Origin: Rhodothermales bacterium
GTDB taxonomy: Bacteria; Bacteroidota; Rhodothermia; Rhodothermales; VXPQ01
Direction of reading: 5' to 3'
NCBI GenBank assembly: GCA_022825385.1
Contig: JAJDWX010000042.1
Coordinates: 1 to 64,000 of the forward strand
DNA: 64,000 nucleotides
In this document: positions 53,955-63,381 of the stretch, in pieces
How the letters are laid out: each line of letters starts with the position of its first letter
Numbering within the stretch: position 1 is the first letter of the stretch
The notes under the pieces: model-generated
The model's database searches: none
What the model was told of the DNA's origin: nothing
Seen by the model: the letters and a program-made list of their open reading frames with translations, nothing else
Translations under genes and position numbers: made by a program

Positions 53955-55184
53955 GTGCCTTCGTCGTTCGAACATATTGCCGCCATCGCATTGTATTGCG
54001 ACCTGACCCCGGAACGGGCCATGGAATTGCAAGATATTATGGCCTCCGATCCTGCTACCCTTGCGCTCTTCCGGGAATGGCGCGCCGTACGTACGTTGCT
54101 GGCCCGCGAAGTCGGGCGGGCAGACGCGAATTTGGGGGAATTCGCTCTGTTCGCAATGTACGAATGCGGGCGAGCGGATGCGTTGACCGATTCCGAACGG
54201 TCCCGGGCCGAAGAAGTCGCGCCGGCGTTTCGGCGCATGCTTGCGAATAGCCCCGGCATGGCGGCCGTAGCCGGCGACATACGCCGCGACATGGAGGACT
54301 TCGAGGCGCACTGGGCGTCCTGGTTCGCGCCGGAAGCGCCTTCTCTGTCGCGTGCGTTTTCTGTCCGCGCCGTTCCGTCCGTTCGCGCAGACCGCTCCGC
54401 CCGCCCCGCCCGTCCTCTTCAGCGCGTAGCCGCTTCCGGGTCGCGGCGGCGCTTTTTGCAGGCGGGCGTCGGCCTCGTAGCCGCCGCGTTGCTCGCTGCG
54501 CTGGGGGTTTTTCTGTGGCCGTCCGCTTTGCCGGACGTCGTAACGATTCAGACCGCCGCCGCAGAGGTTCGCCTGGTCGAGTTGCCCGACGGCTCCGTCG
54601 CGCGCCTACTCGGCGATTCCCGCGTAACGTATTCGCCCGCCGGGACGAGCCCGGAATGGGCGCGCAGCATAGCCTTCGAGGGCCGGGCCTTTTTCGATAT
54701 TGCGCCGCGCGACGATGCGTTCCTGCTGGTTACGCCGGATGCGGAGGTCGCCGTGCTTGGCACGTCCTTTGGGGCGCATACCGCCGACGACGGGACGGAA
54801 ATCGTGCTGGTCGAAGGCAAGGTGCGGATGCGCGCCCGTTATGGCGCAGACGGCGCGGACCCGTCCGTTGTGCTCGGTCCCGGCCAGATGAGCCGCATGG
54901 CGGCGGGCGTTCCCTCCGATCCGGTATCCGTGCGGGTTCATGAACGGCTTGCCTGGACGGGGCTGTTCCTGTTTCGTACTACGCCGGTGCGCGACATCCT
55001 TCCGGTGCTTTCCGCGCACTACGGCGCGGCGATTTCGGCGGAGGAATCCTTGCTCGACGAACAGGTAACGGGCCGGTTCGCGCAGGACGAACCGCTGGCC
55101 GAAACGCTGGACATCGTTGCGCTGGCTATCGGCGCTGCGGTCGAGGCGGACGCCGCAGGATACCGCATCGTATCTTCCCGCTGA
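53955..55184 (+). CDS. FecR-family anti-sigma/sigma regulator
   Basis: A 409-residue inner-membrane protein. The N-terminal 150 residues are cytoplasmic; RRRFLQAG followed by VGLVAAALLAALGVFL (about 165-190) is the transmembrane segment, with a twin-arginine look. The FecR domain follows (EVRLVELPDGSVARL, FEGRAFFDIA, TPDAEVAVLGTSFGAH), and the last 80 residues (TTPVRDILPVLSAHYGAAI) form the DUF4974/STN-like end. It would pass the signal from the STN-bearing TonB receptor to the sigma factor. A GTG at 53955 seems to be the start; the spacer to the sigma gene is 159 bp. Confidence 0.85.
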   Translation: MPSSFEHIAAIALYCDLTPERAMELQDIMASDPATLALFREWRAVRTLLAREVGRADANLGEFALFAMYECGRADALTDSERSRAEEVAPAFRRMLANSPGMAAVAGDIRRDMEDFEAHWASWFAPEAPSLSRAFSVRAVPSVRADRSARPARPLQRVAASGSRRRFLQAGVGLVAAALLAALGVFLWPSALPDVVTIQTAAAEVRLVELPDGSVARLLGDSRVTYSPAGTSPEWARSIAFEGRAFFDIAPRDDAFLLVTPDAEVAVLGTSFGAHTADDGTEIVLVEGKVRMRARYGADGADPSVVLGPGQMSRMAAGVPSDPVSVRVHERLAWTGLFLFRTTPVRDILPVLSAHYGAAISAEESLLDEQVTGRFAQDEPLAETLDIVALAIGAAVEADAAGYRIVSSR

Positions 55185-55297
55185 GCCGCCAGCTTTTTTG
55201 ATTGAGCGGTTGCCTTGGGCTCGGGGCGATTTGCATTCCGCTCAGAAAATTTTCCGGGGACTTGACCTTGCTGTTTCCGTAACTGCATCATTGTGGC

Positions 55298-55903
55298 ATG
55301 TATCGCGTTCGTATTTTGCCCGTTTTTTTCGTTCTGATCTTGTTTCCGGCCTCGGTCCAGTCCCAGGAGATGCGAAAGGAATACTTTTTTTCTATTTCCG
55401 CCGGGTCTGAATCTTCCATCGTGCGTCTGAAATCTCCCCTTGAACTGGGCAGTGTGCCCCCTGATCAGGTAAAATACGATTATACCAGTCGCCTGAATCC
55501 TCTTCTGACGCTTAATCTGAAGGTTGCCGACGGCATTCACGCCGTGTCCCAGGTAACCTTTACCAGAATAACGGAGCCGCTTCTTGGGGCCTCTTCCTTC
55601 ACGCAAATATGGACTATTATGGGAGGCGTCAGATTGCAGAGTAAAGGCTCTCCTTTGTATCTGAACTTGCTTGGCGGATTAAATACGCATGTGTACGATA
55701 TACAGAGACTCAGTTCGCCAGAAGCGCTTGTGTCCAGATCGCGAAGTTTCGTTCTTGGCGGAAACGCCAATCTTTCCCTGATGACTTTGCCGAACGGAAA
55801 GTTTTTTGTTTCCGCGGGCGCCAGGCGCGCGTTTCATGAAGACACCGGATATGTTTCCTATTATGTTCGGGCGGGCCTGGAAATCGTTTTGATTCGCCAG
55901 TGA
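55298..55903 (+). CDS. Small outer-membrane beta-barrel-like protein
   Basis: A 201-residue protein with a signal peptide (FFVLILFPASVQSQ). The rest is made of alternating strands (LLTLNLKVADGIHAVSQVTF, FTQIWTIMGGVRL, FFVSAGARRAF) with few charges, fitting a small barrel of 8-10 strands, and ends in LEIVLIRQ. It sits between fecR and the STN-TonB receptor, 113 bp after the former, and has a lower GC content than its neighbours. I cannot name a family; its position suggests an accessory of the uptake system. Confidence 0.6.
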   Translation: MYRVRILPVFFVLILFPASVQSQEMRKEYFFSISAGSESSIVRLKSPLELGSVPPDQVKYDYTSRLNPLLTLNLKVADGIHAVSQVTFTRITEPLLGASSFTQIWTIMGGVRLQSKGSPLYLNLLGGLNTHVYDIQRLSSPEALVSRSRSFVLGGNANLSLMTLPNGKFFVSAGARRAFHEDTGYVSYYVRAGLEIVLIRQ

Positions 55904-56014
55904 AAGTAGCAGTCCCGCGGATTTTCGAGGGCGGGACGCCTTCGTTCCCGGAAGGCTTTTTGCGAAAAGGGCGCGGAAAGTGTCGCGTCCGGGGGGAAAT
56001 CGGTATCTTGGGGC

Positions 56015-58636
56015 GTGCGCTGGCTGTTCGTCATATCCTTTTTGCTGCTGTCGCCGCTCTCGGCGGCGGGGCAAACCATTCGCATTGAGGCGGAAGAAGC
56101 GCCGTTGCGCGAGGCGCTGCTTGCCGTGCGGGACCAGGCTGGCGTCGATATTGTGTTCTCGGAGGCGCTGGTCCAGGGTCGCCGTACGGCGTGCGCGTAC
56201 GAAGGGACCTCCGTGGAAGCGGCCCTTGCGTGCGTTCTTGGCCCGGTCGCGCTCGAAGCGCAGCGCGTTCGCCGCAAACAATACGTGGTGGTGCGCGCTT
56301 CCGGCCCGGCCTCCGAACAAACTGCCCGCCAGTGGACCTTGCGCGGATTCGTGCGGGACAGGGAAACCGGCGAAGCGTTGCCCGGCGCGCATATTTACCT
56401 TTCCGAGTTGCGCATCGGGGGGGTAACGAACAACGCCGGGTATTTCGCGCTGTCGTCCCTGCCGCCGGGGGCGTATTCGGCGCAGGTTTCTTTCTTGGGG
56501 TATGCGACCGGAGAACAGCAGGTTGCGGAAACGGCGGCCCCGGTTATCCTGTCGCTTGCTCCGCTGGCCCTTGAAGGAGGCGGGATTGTGGTGGAAGACG
56601 AACGGGCAGACTATGCGGTGGCCGCCGCGTCCCCGGGCTTGCTTAGAGAATCGGTTCGTCGCCTCGAACGACTGCCCTCTTTTCCCGGGGAATCGGATCT
56701 TTTCCAGGCCCTCCAGCACTTTCCGGGCATCCGCAAGACGGGCGAACTGCACGGCGGCATGCTGATTCGCGGCGCTTCTCCGGATCAGAACCTGTATATG
56801 CTGGACGGCGCGCCCGTGTACCATCCCTGGCACGCGTTCAGTCTCATTTCTATTTTCCAGACCGAAACGTTCAAGGACATCAAACTGTACCGAGGCTCGT
56901 TTCCCGTGCAATACGGGGGGAGGATATCGTCGGTGCTGGACGCGCAGATGAAGGACGGATCGCAACAGGAACCCCGCGCGCTCATGGCGGCGAGTCCGCT
57001 TAGCGGCCGCATGGTGATCGAATCGCCGGTTACCGCCAACAGTTCGTTCATGGCGGCGGCGCGCAGGTCCTATCTCGACAAGATTATTGGCCGCGAGCAT
57101 CCTGTGGAGAATGCGGAAGGGCGCCGGGACACGCTTCGCACGGGATACCATTTCTACGATGCGAGCGCAAAATATACGCACCGGTTCAGGGGCGGGGACC
57201 GGCTTTCGGTCAGTTATTACCAAGGCGGCGACGACCTTGATTTGCGCCTGCCCTTCGATTTGTCGCTGGATTTTTCGTCCTGGCTTCGCCCGGCGGATCT
57301 TTTCTTCGAGGTGGCGCAGCATTGGCGCAACCGGTTGATCAGCGCGCGCTACCAGCGCCTGTTCTCCGAGCGTTTTTTCGTTACCGGCACGGCGTATCTG
57401 TCCACGTACGACGCGCGCGAAAGCACCTTGCTGCGCCCCACGATTTCGGCGGTCATGCAATCTGATTACCAGGTGGATCTGCAGGATGCGGGCGCGAAGA
57501 TCGACATAGAGTATTTCCAATCCGTTTCCCACCGGATACAGGTGGGTATGCAAGCCGGCGTACGCGATTTTTCCTCGTCGCTCAATGCGATCATCCGTCG
57601 TTCTGCGGGCGCGGTGGACCGGCATGCGCAGACGAACGAGGCGACGGCGCCTGAACTGGCCCTGTACGCGCAGGATGTGTGGCGGTTGAACGAGCGCTGG
57701 ATCGTCCATCCGGGCGTACGGCTCAATGTGTTCGGGACCGGGTTGCGCACGGATGTGAGTCCGAGCCTTGCGCTGGAGCATGTCGTGGCTCCGCGGCGCT
57801 TGCGCTTGCGCGCCGGGGCAGGTCGAACCATGCAATATCTGCACCGATTGCGCGATCGGTACGCCTTTACGTACGACCTGGTGACAAGCCGCTGGATTCC
57901 GGCCAGCGAAGATATTGCGCCGTCCTCCGGCTATCAGGGTTCCGTAGGGGTGGAGAGCAGGCCCTGGCGGGGGGTAACGCTCCAGGGAGATATATACTGG
58001 CGCCATGTAACGGACGTCTTGCTTCCGGAAGACGAGTTCCGCAGCAAGAACGAACTGGTGGGGCCCGGGATCGACGTGGGCGAGTTGCTTGGACAGTACG
58101 TACGGGGCAATGCGCGGGCGTACGGGGTGGAGCTTGCCGCCGAGGCGGACCGGGGCCCCTGGTCCGTTCGCCTGAACTATGCGGGGGGACGGTCCCTGAC
58201 GCGCTCTCCTTCGCTGGGGGAAGCGTCGTTTCGGCCCGCCCGATACGACGTACCCCGCTCCGTGGGCGTCCTGGCGGCGCGAGAACTTGGAAAATGGCGC
58301 GTCCTTTCCATTCTGGAGGCGCGCAGCGGATATCCGACGACCGTGCCCGTCGCGCAGTACGCCATAGGCGATCCGCTGGACGCAACGGATCGGTATTTGT
58401 ACCGGCCCTACCTGAACAATGGGCGCCTGCCGCCCTATTTTCGGCTGGATATTGCTGCGGAGCGGCGTTTCCGGGCGCTGGGAGCCTCCTGGTTTGCCCG
58501 TTTGCATTTGTACAACGTGACGAATCGCCGCAATGTGACGGCGCGGCAGTATATTCCCTCGGATCAGGGCATGGAAATTCAGGATCGGCGCGGTTTGCCC
58601 ATCCTGCCCCTGTTCGAAATCAGGATGCAACTATGA
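56015..58636 (+). CDS. TonB-dependent transducer/receptor with STN and carboxypeptidase-like domains
   Basis: An 873-residue protein with a signal peptide (LFVISFLLLSPLSAAGQ). The STN signalling domain occupies residues about 20-95 (APLREALLAVRDQAGVDIVF). A carboxypeptidase-regulatory-like beta-sandwich (TLRGFVRDRETGEALPGAHIYL) is next, then the plug (about 190-310, GMLIRGASPDQNLYMLDGAPVYHP, GSFPVQYGGRISSVLDAQM) and the barrel ending in LPLFEIRMQL. The STN domain talks to FecR, making this a transducer that both imports a ligand and switches the sigma factor on. The GTG start at 56015 is accepted because the signal peptide begins there. The next gene overlaps (ATGA). Confidence 0.85.
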   Translation: MRWLFVISFLLLSPLSAAGQTIRIEAEEAPLREALLAVRDQAGVDIVFSEALVQGRRTACAYEGTSVEAALACVLGPVALEAQRVRRKQYVVVRASGPASEQTARQWTLRGFVRDRETGEALPGAHIYLSELRIGGVTNNAGYFALSSLPPGAYSAQVSFLGYATGEQQVAETAAPVILSLAPLALEGGGIVVEDERADYAVAAASPGLLRESVRRLERLPSFPGESDLFQALQHFPGIRKTGELHGGMLIRGASPDQNLYMLDGAPVYHPWHAFSLISIFQTETFKDIKLYRGSFPVQYGGRISSVLDAQMKDGSQQEPRALMAASPLSGRMVIESPVTANSSFMAAARRSYLDKIIGREHPVENAEGRRDTLRTGYHFYDASAKYTHRFRGGDRLSVSYYQGGDDLDLRLPFDLSLDFSSWLRPADLFFEVAQHWRNRLISARYQRLFSERFFVTGTAYLSTYDARESTLLRPTISAVMQSDYQVDLQDAGAKIDIEYFQSVSHRIQVGMQAGVRDFSSSLNAIIRRSAGAVDRHAQTNEATAPELALYAQDVWRLNERWIVHPGVRLNVFGTGLRTDVSPSLALEHVVAPRRLRLRAGAGRTMQYLHRLRDRYAFTYDLVTSRWIPASEDIAPSSGYQGSVGVESRPWRGVTLQGDIYWRHVTDVLLPEDEFRSKNELVGPGIDVGELLGQYVRGNARAYGVELAAEADRGPWSVRLNYAGGRSLTRSPSLGEASFRPARYDVPRSVGVLAARELGKWRVLSILEARSGYPTTVPVAQYAIGDPLDATDRYLYRPYLNNGRLPPYFRLDIAAERRFRALGASWFARLHLYNVTNRRNVTARQYIPSDQGMEIQDRRGLPILPLFEIRMQL

Positions 58637-59574
58637 CGTTTCGGGCAAAGCGCGAGAAAAAGGGCGTCTGGGCAGGCATGTTGTGCGCGTGTCTTGCCGC
58701 GGCGGGGTGCGATACGGTCGCTCCGGTGAACGAGGGGCAGGTCGTCGTGGAGGGTTTTCTCGACGCCGGACAGCCTTTGCAACCCATTATGGTGCGTCGG
58801 ACCTTGTCGCCCCAGGGGCCTTACGATATGGCGCGAGCGGGCGTTGCGGACGCCGAGGTGGAAGTGACGCTGGGGGACAAGGTTGTGCGGTATGCGCCGG
58901 ATCCTGGACAGGCCGGGCGGTACGTTCCGTCGGGGAACGGGGCGGGCCTGGTCGCTGCCGGAGACGCGTTCTCGTTCCGCGTTGGTTGGCGGGATGCGAC
59001 GGTAACGGCGTTCGGGCACGTTCCCCCCGAAATAGCCATCCGCGACGTATCGCTGAAGATTCCGTCGGAGCCTGTTTCGGCAGTGTTGCTTGACTCGCTG
59101 GCGTTGTCGGATACGCTGGCGACGGGCGCCTATACCGGATACATTTATCCCATCGAGGCCACGATCAAATGGGTTGCGCCAGAAGAGGGGGCGTTTTCGG
59201 AAGAACTCTGGGTGCGGGCGCAATTGCAGCCGTTCACCACGTTTTCTTCGCCCATTGTGGACCTGTTTTTGCGTTCCGACGATGTGTTTCGGGAGCAAGC
59301 GCGGCAAACCGAGGCAGCGGAGAGGTCCTGGGCCGGGGTATACGCTGTCAGCGTATCCGGGGAAAACGATCCCTTGCCGGAACATGGCCTGCGCGTTTCG
59401 CTGGTGCGATCCGGAGCGGATTACGCCCGGTTCGCTGCCAGCCGGGACGATCCGGATCGGCGCGAACCCCTTTCCAATGTTACGGGCGGCATAGGCGTTT
59501 TTGCGGCGGTTTCGGTCGATTCCGTGCATGTTCAGGTGGATCAGGCCGGGGAATCGGTCTCGCTGCCGCAGTAG
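58633..59574 (+). CDS. DUF4249-family lipoprotein
   Basis: A 313-residue lipoprotein (ACLAAAGC). It begins its mature part with VNEGQVVVEGFLDAGQPLQPIMVRRT, as in the DUF4249 proteins that accompany TonB receptors in Bacteroidota, where they are thought to be surface or periplasmic accessory lipoproteins for ligand capture. It overlaps the receptor stop by 4 bp, so it is translated with it. The ligand is unknown. Confidence 0.75.
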   Translation: MTFRAKREKKGVWAGMLCACLAAAGCDTVAPVNEGQVVVEGFLDAGQPLQPIMVRRTLSPQGPYDMARAGVADAEVEVTLGDKVVRYAPDPGQAGRYVPSGNGAGLVAAGDAFSFRVGWRDATVTAFGHVPPEIAIRDVSLKIPSEPVSAVLLDSLALSDTLATGAYTGYIYPIEATIKWVAPEEGAFSEELWVRAQLQPFTTFSSPIVDLFLRSDDVFREQARQTEAAERSWAGVYAVSVSGENDPLPEHGLRVSLVRSGADYARFAASRDDPDRREPLSNVTGGIGVFAAVSVDSVHVQVDQAGESVSLPQ

Positions 59575-59599
59575 CGCATGGCTCGAAGAGCGGATTCCC

Positions 59600-60277
59600 A
59601 TGACAAAAGAGATCGACATCGACTTTCAGCCGGGGCGCATTACGTCGCTGCGGGCGGTAAAGCGGTCGCCCGACCGCGTTGCGGTCCATATCGACGACCG
59701 CTTTGCGTTTTCCCTGCACCAGGACGTGGCGCTTGAATTCGGGTTGGCGAAAGGGAAATCGCTTGGCGCAGGCGAACAGGAGCGAATGGTGCGCCGGGAC
59801 CTGGTATGGAAGGCGCGCGCCGTCGCCTTGCGCTATGTGGCGTATCGCGATCGTACGGTCGCCGAGGTTCGCCGCCGGCTGCAGAAGGCGTATTCTGACG
59901 AAGTAGCGGACGAAGCGATTGGGCGTCTTGAAAAAATGGGCTTGCTGGACGACCGGGCTTTTGCCGAGGCGTACGCCGGGCGCCGGTTCCGGCAGGAAGG
60001 GCATGGGCCCGCCCGCGTACGCGCCGACCTGCTGAAAAAAGGCGTAGCGTCCGCCTTGCTGGACGAGGCGCTGGACAAGGTTTTCGTCGGAGAGGATGCG
60101 CTTGCGGACCGCGCGGCGGAACTGGGAAGCGCGCGGTGGCGGAGTCTGTCGAGCGAGGCGGACACAAGGAAGCGAACCAGAAAAGTTTGCGATTATCTCC
60201 TGCGAAGGGGATATCCTTCCGACCTGGCGCATCGGGTTGCATTCGACGTGGCCCGCGAAGCGGATCGGGCCGCGTAA
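59600..60277 (+). CDS. recX: Regulatory protein RecX
   Basis: A 225-residue protein. The three-helix repeats of RecX are visible: ALRYVAYRDRTVAEVRRRLQKAY (about 76-98), AIGRLEKMGLLDDRAFAEAYAGRRF (about 107-131) and GPARVRADLLKKGVASALLDEAL (about 137-159), then a third repeat near the end. RecX binds RecA filaments and blocks or trims them, limiting recombination and SOS. It has an N-terminal beta region of about 60 residues common in this phylum. recA is not in the window. Confidence 0.85.
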   Translation: MTKEIDIDFQPGRITSLRAVKRSPDRVAVHIDDRFAFSLHQDVALEFGLAKGKSLGAGEQERMVRRDLVWKARAVALRYVAYRDRTVAEVRRRLQKAYSDEVADEAIGRLEKMGLLDDRAFAEAYAGRRFRQEGHGPARVRADLLKKGVASALLDEALDKVFVGEDALADRAAELGSARWRSLSSEADTRKRTRKVCDYLLRRGYPSDLAHRVAFDVAREADRAA

Positions 60278-60464
60278 TCGGGCCGCCGGTGGCGGGAACG
60301 CAAAAAAATTGCCTCCCGTTGTAAAAATTGTTATATTGCAGGAATGGACTTTTCATCAAAGTCCGTCCCATTATGTATTGCGGGCAAAGCGCGTGGGTCG
60401 TTGGCTACGCCGTCGTGCCTGCATCATCTTCAAGACCTTCCAAGCACAAACGTACGCAGAACAC

Positions 60465-60824
60465 GTGACGAACGACGAGCTGAATGGACACGACGTCCCG
60501 CCGCAGCATTCTTACCGCGATGAAATTTATTCCCGCCGCGTCCCTGCCGGGAAACGAACCTATTACTTTGACGTCAAGACGACGCGATCAGGCGAAGATT
60601 TCTTCGTAACCATTACGGAAAGCAAACGCGTTTCCGAAAGCCGGCACGAGAAGCACAAGGTTTTCCTGTACAAGGAAGATTTTGGCAAGTTTCTTACAGC
60701 GTTGCACGATGTGGTGAAGCATGTTGTGGACGAACGGCTGCCTGGTTACGATTTCCGCAATTTGCCGGAATTGACCAGCATCGACGACCAGGGGCGTTCC
60801 TCGGGCGGTTCGGAGTACCGCTAA
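60465..60824 (+). CDS. DUF3276 (PUR-alpha-like) nucleic-acid-binding protein
   Basis: A 119-residue protein with the PUR-type core YSRRVPAGKRTYYFDVKTT and SGEDFFVTITESKR, then HKVFLYKEDFGKFLTALHDVV (helix after the sheet). PUR proteins of this group bind single-stranded DNA or RNA; the role in Bacteroidota is not defined. The start is taken as GTG at 60465, giving the family's usual length. A promoter with TTGTAAAAATTGTTATATTG lies at about 60318-60337, which leaves a long leader, so an upstream start is not excluded. Confidence 0.75.
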   Translation: MTNDELNGHDVPPQHSYRDEIYSRRVPAGKRTYYFDVKTTRSGEDFFVTITESKRVSESRHEKHKVFLYKEDFGKFLTALHDVVKHVVDERLPGYDFRNLPELTSIDDQGRSSGGSEYR

Positions 60825-60965
60825 CGCGGGCGTAGCCGTTTTTGCATGGGAAGCTTTGCCGTTCAGACCGGCAGGGCTTTCGCCGTTGCAGATGCAAGGC
60901 ATCGGCAGGACGAGGCTATTTCGGCGCCGTACGTTTCGCGCTTCCGTACCCTTTTGCTTCTTGCC

Positions 60966-62309
60966 ATGCTTCCTGTCGTACCTTTCGCCCGGCGCCGGGA
61001 ACAACTGGAACGCCTTTTTTCGCGTCTTGCCTCGTTCGACGACCAGATCGACGGGACGGTGCGGCGCATCCTGGAAGAAGTGCGTTCGGGCGGCGACGCC
61101 GCCGTACTGGATTGTACGGAGCGCTTCGACGGGGTGCGTCCTGCTTCGTTGCTTGTGGACGCCGAACGGCTTGCCGAGGCGCATGCGGGCCTGAACGATT
61201 CGTTGCGCGGCATTCTTGCCGAGGCGGCGGACGCTATCCGGCGGTTTCACGAAAAAGAGCGGCGGGCGTCCTGGTTTGAAACCGGGGAGGACGGCGCGGG
61301 ATCGGGGCAACGCTATGCGCCCATGGAACGGGTCGGGGTGTACGCGCCCGGCGGCACGGCGGCGTATCCGTCCAGTGTGCTGATGAATGTGATTCCGGCG
61401 CAGGTTGCGGGCGTTGAACATCTGTATCTCGCCTCGCCGCCGGGGCCGGACGGCCTGCCTCACCCGCTTGTGCTGGCCGCGGCCCATATGCTTGGCGTGG
61501 AGCATGTGTTTTCGGCGGGGGGCGCGCAGGCTATCGCCATGTTTGCCTTCGGGACGGAAACCGCGCCGCGCGTGGACAAGATCGCCGGGCCAGGCAATGC
61601 CTGGGTGGCGACGGCCAAGAAGCAGGCGTACGGCCTGGTGGATATCGATTCGGTGGCGGGCCCGAGCGAAATCGTCGTGTTGGCGGACGCTTTCGCCAAT
61701 CCGCGTTTCGTGGCGGCCGATTTGATTGCGCAGGCCGAGCACGACCCCCGGGCTTCGGCGGTGTTGACGACGCCGGACGCTGCGCTGGCGGAAGCGGTTC
61801 GCCGCCATGCCGCCGAGATGACGGCGTCCTTGCCGCGCCGCGCCATCGTAGAGGCCTCGCTTGCCGAGTATGGCGCTTGCATCCTTACCGATACGCTGGA
61901 GGAGGCGATCCAGGCGGCGAACGAACTGGCTCCCGAACACCTCGAAATATTGACGCGGGATCCGGCTTCCGTCTTGCCTCGTATCCGCCACGCAGGCGCC
62001 ATTTTCCTGGGGCCGTTTTCTCCGGAACCGGTCGGCGATTATTTCGCCGGACCGAACCATGTGCTTCCGACCGGCGGCGCGGCCCGGTATGCTTCGGCGC
62101 TGGGCGTCGACGACTTTATGCGGCGGCAATCCGTCATTGCATGGACCGAAGCGCGGCTTGCAAGAACCGCCCCGCGCATCGCTGCGTTTGCGAGGGCGGA
62201 GGGGCTGGAGGCGCACGCCCGCGCCGTAGAGGTCCGGTTGACAGAAGATATTTCCGCGCACAGCGCATCGAACAGGCAAAAGGATGAGTCCGCAAACCCG
62301 CATGGATGA
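60966..62309 (+). CDS. hisD: Histidinol dehydrogenase
   Basis: A 447-residue enzyme for the last two steps of histidine synthesis (histidinol to histidine with 2 NAD). ERVGVYAPGGTAAYPSSVLM (about 120-139), VFSAGGAQAIAMFAFGT, KIAGPGNAWVATAKK (about 204-218) and SVAGPSEIVVLADAFANP are classic HisD blocks; His and Glu ligands of zinc occur in AEHDPRA and ELAPEHLEIL. The ATG at 60966 gives the normal length, while an earlier frame start would add an odd 40-residue leader. It overlaps hisC by 26 bp. Confidence 0.93.
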   Translation: MLPVVPFARRREQLERLFSRLASFDDQIDGTVRRILEEVRSGGDAAVLDCTERFDGVRPASLLVDAERLAEAHAGLNDSLRGILAEAADAIRRFHEKERRASWFETGEDGAGSGQRYAPMERVGVYAPGGTAAYPSSVLMNVIPAQVAGVEHLYLASPPGPDGLPHPLVLAAAHMLGVEHVFSAGGAQAIAMFAFGTETAPRVDKIAGPGNAWVATAKKQAYGLVDIDSVAGPSEIVVLADAFANPRFVAADLIAQAEHDPRASAVLTTPDAALAEAVRRHAAEMTASLPRRAIVEASLAEYGACILTDTLEEAIQAANELAPEHLEILTRDPASVLPRIRHAGAIFLGPFSPEPVGDYFAGPNHVLPTGGAARYASALGVDDFMRRQSVIAWTEARLARTAPRIAAFARAEGLEAHARAVEVRLTEDISAHSASNRQKDESANPHG

Positions 62310-63381
62310 GCTCCTGCGCCGCATTCGTCCGGCGGTTCGCGGCCGCAGCCCGTACCTGGTGGGCCTCCCGGAGGCGACCACGGTAAAATTAAACCAGAAC
62401 GAAAGCCCGTACGACCTTCCGCCGGAGGTCAAGGAGGAGGTGCTTCGGGCGTTTGCGCGTATTTCGTTCAATCGGTATCCAGACGAATTTGCGGAGCCGC
62501 TGACGAAGACGTTTGCTGCCTGGGCCGGATGCGATCCCGACGGGGTGATGGTGGGCAACGGGTCCAACGACCTGGCCGGATTGCTGGGGCTTGCGTTGAT
62601 CGAGCGCGGTACGTCCGTGGCGCTGCCGCGCCCCATGTTTTCCCTCTACGCCAAAGTGGCGCTATTGCACGACGGCGATTTGTTCGAAGTCCCCTGCCGG
62701 GAAGATTTCCGATTCGATACGGACGCCCTTGTTAAGGCGGTTGCGCTGCGCCGCCCGGCGCTCGTTGTGCTTGCCACGCCCAACAATCCTACGGGCCTGG
62801 CCATGACGCTGGACGAGATTGCGGCGGTGGCGGACGCTTCAGACGGATTTGTCGCGGTGGACGAAGCGTATCTGGAATTTTCGGAGGAAGGCAGCGCGCT
62901 CCGGCTGATGGACGAATACCCCAATCTGATCTTGCTGCGCACCTTTTCCAAGGCTTGCGGCCTGGCCGGACTGCGCCTCGGTTTTCTCATAGCCCGTCCC
63001 GACGTGTTGCGCGAATTGCGCAAGGCGAGGATGCCGTTCATGATCGATCCGTTGGCCTCTGCGGCGGCGCGTATTCTGCTTTCTTCCTGGCCAGACGTGA
63101 TTGCCGAGCGGGCGCGGCGCATTCGAGCGGATTGCCTTGCGATTACCTCGGCCCTCGCGGCGATGGAAGGGGTGGAGACGGTGCCGTCTCAAACGAATTT
63201 CGTCCTGTTTCGGACGCCGCTGGACGCGGACCGTCTGAAAGCGCGTTTTCTTGCGGAGGGAATACTGGTGCGCTCCATGTCCGGATACCCCGAATTGCAG
63301 GGATTTCTTCGCGTAAACGCCGGAACGGAAATTGAGAACAAGGCATTTATGACGGCGTTAGAACATGCGCTGTCGGCATGA
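62284..63381 (+). CDS. hisC: Histidinol-phosphate aminotransferase
   Basis: A 365-residue fold-type I PLP enzyme: KLNQNESPYDLPPEV (about 36-50) is the family's N-terminal signature, ATPNNPTG (about 164-171) the cofactor-binding Asn, VDEAYLEF the Asp/Tyr pair, and TFSKACGLAGLRLGF (about 221-235) has the PLP lysine. It makes histidinol phosphate from imidazole-acetol phosphate. Coupled to hisD upstream and to the BFN gene downstream (ATGA overlap). Confidence 0.93.
   Translation: MSPQTRMDELLRRIRPAVRGRSPYLVGLPEATTVKLNQNESPYDLPPEVKEEVLRAFARISFNRYPDEFAEPLTKTFAAWAGCDPDGVMVGNGSNDLAGLLGLALIERGTSVALPRPMFSLYAKVALLHDGDLFEVPCREDFRFDTDALVKAVALRRPALVVLATPNNPTGLAMTLDEIAAVADASDGFVAVDEAYLEFSEEGSALRLMDEYPNLILLRTFSKACGLAGLRLGFLIARPDVLRELRKARMPFMIDPLASAAARILLSSWPDVIAERARRIRADCLAITSALAAMEGVETVPSQTNFVLFRTPLDADRLKARFLAEGILVRSMSGYPELQGFLRVNAGTEIENKAFMTALEHALSA

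Noticed and set aside
55679-58630. 983-residue minus-strand reading frame
   Set aside because: Antisense to the STN-TonB receptor and the small barrel gene, whose signal peptides and motifs are clear; the frame is open only because of codon bias.
60588-62636. 682-residue minus-strand reading frame
   Set aside because: Antisense to DUF3276, hisD and hisC; no recognisable motif.
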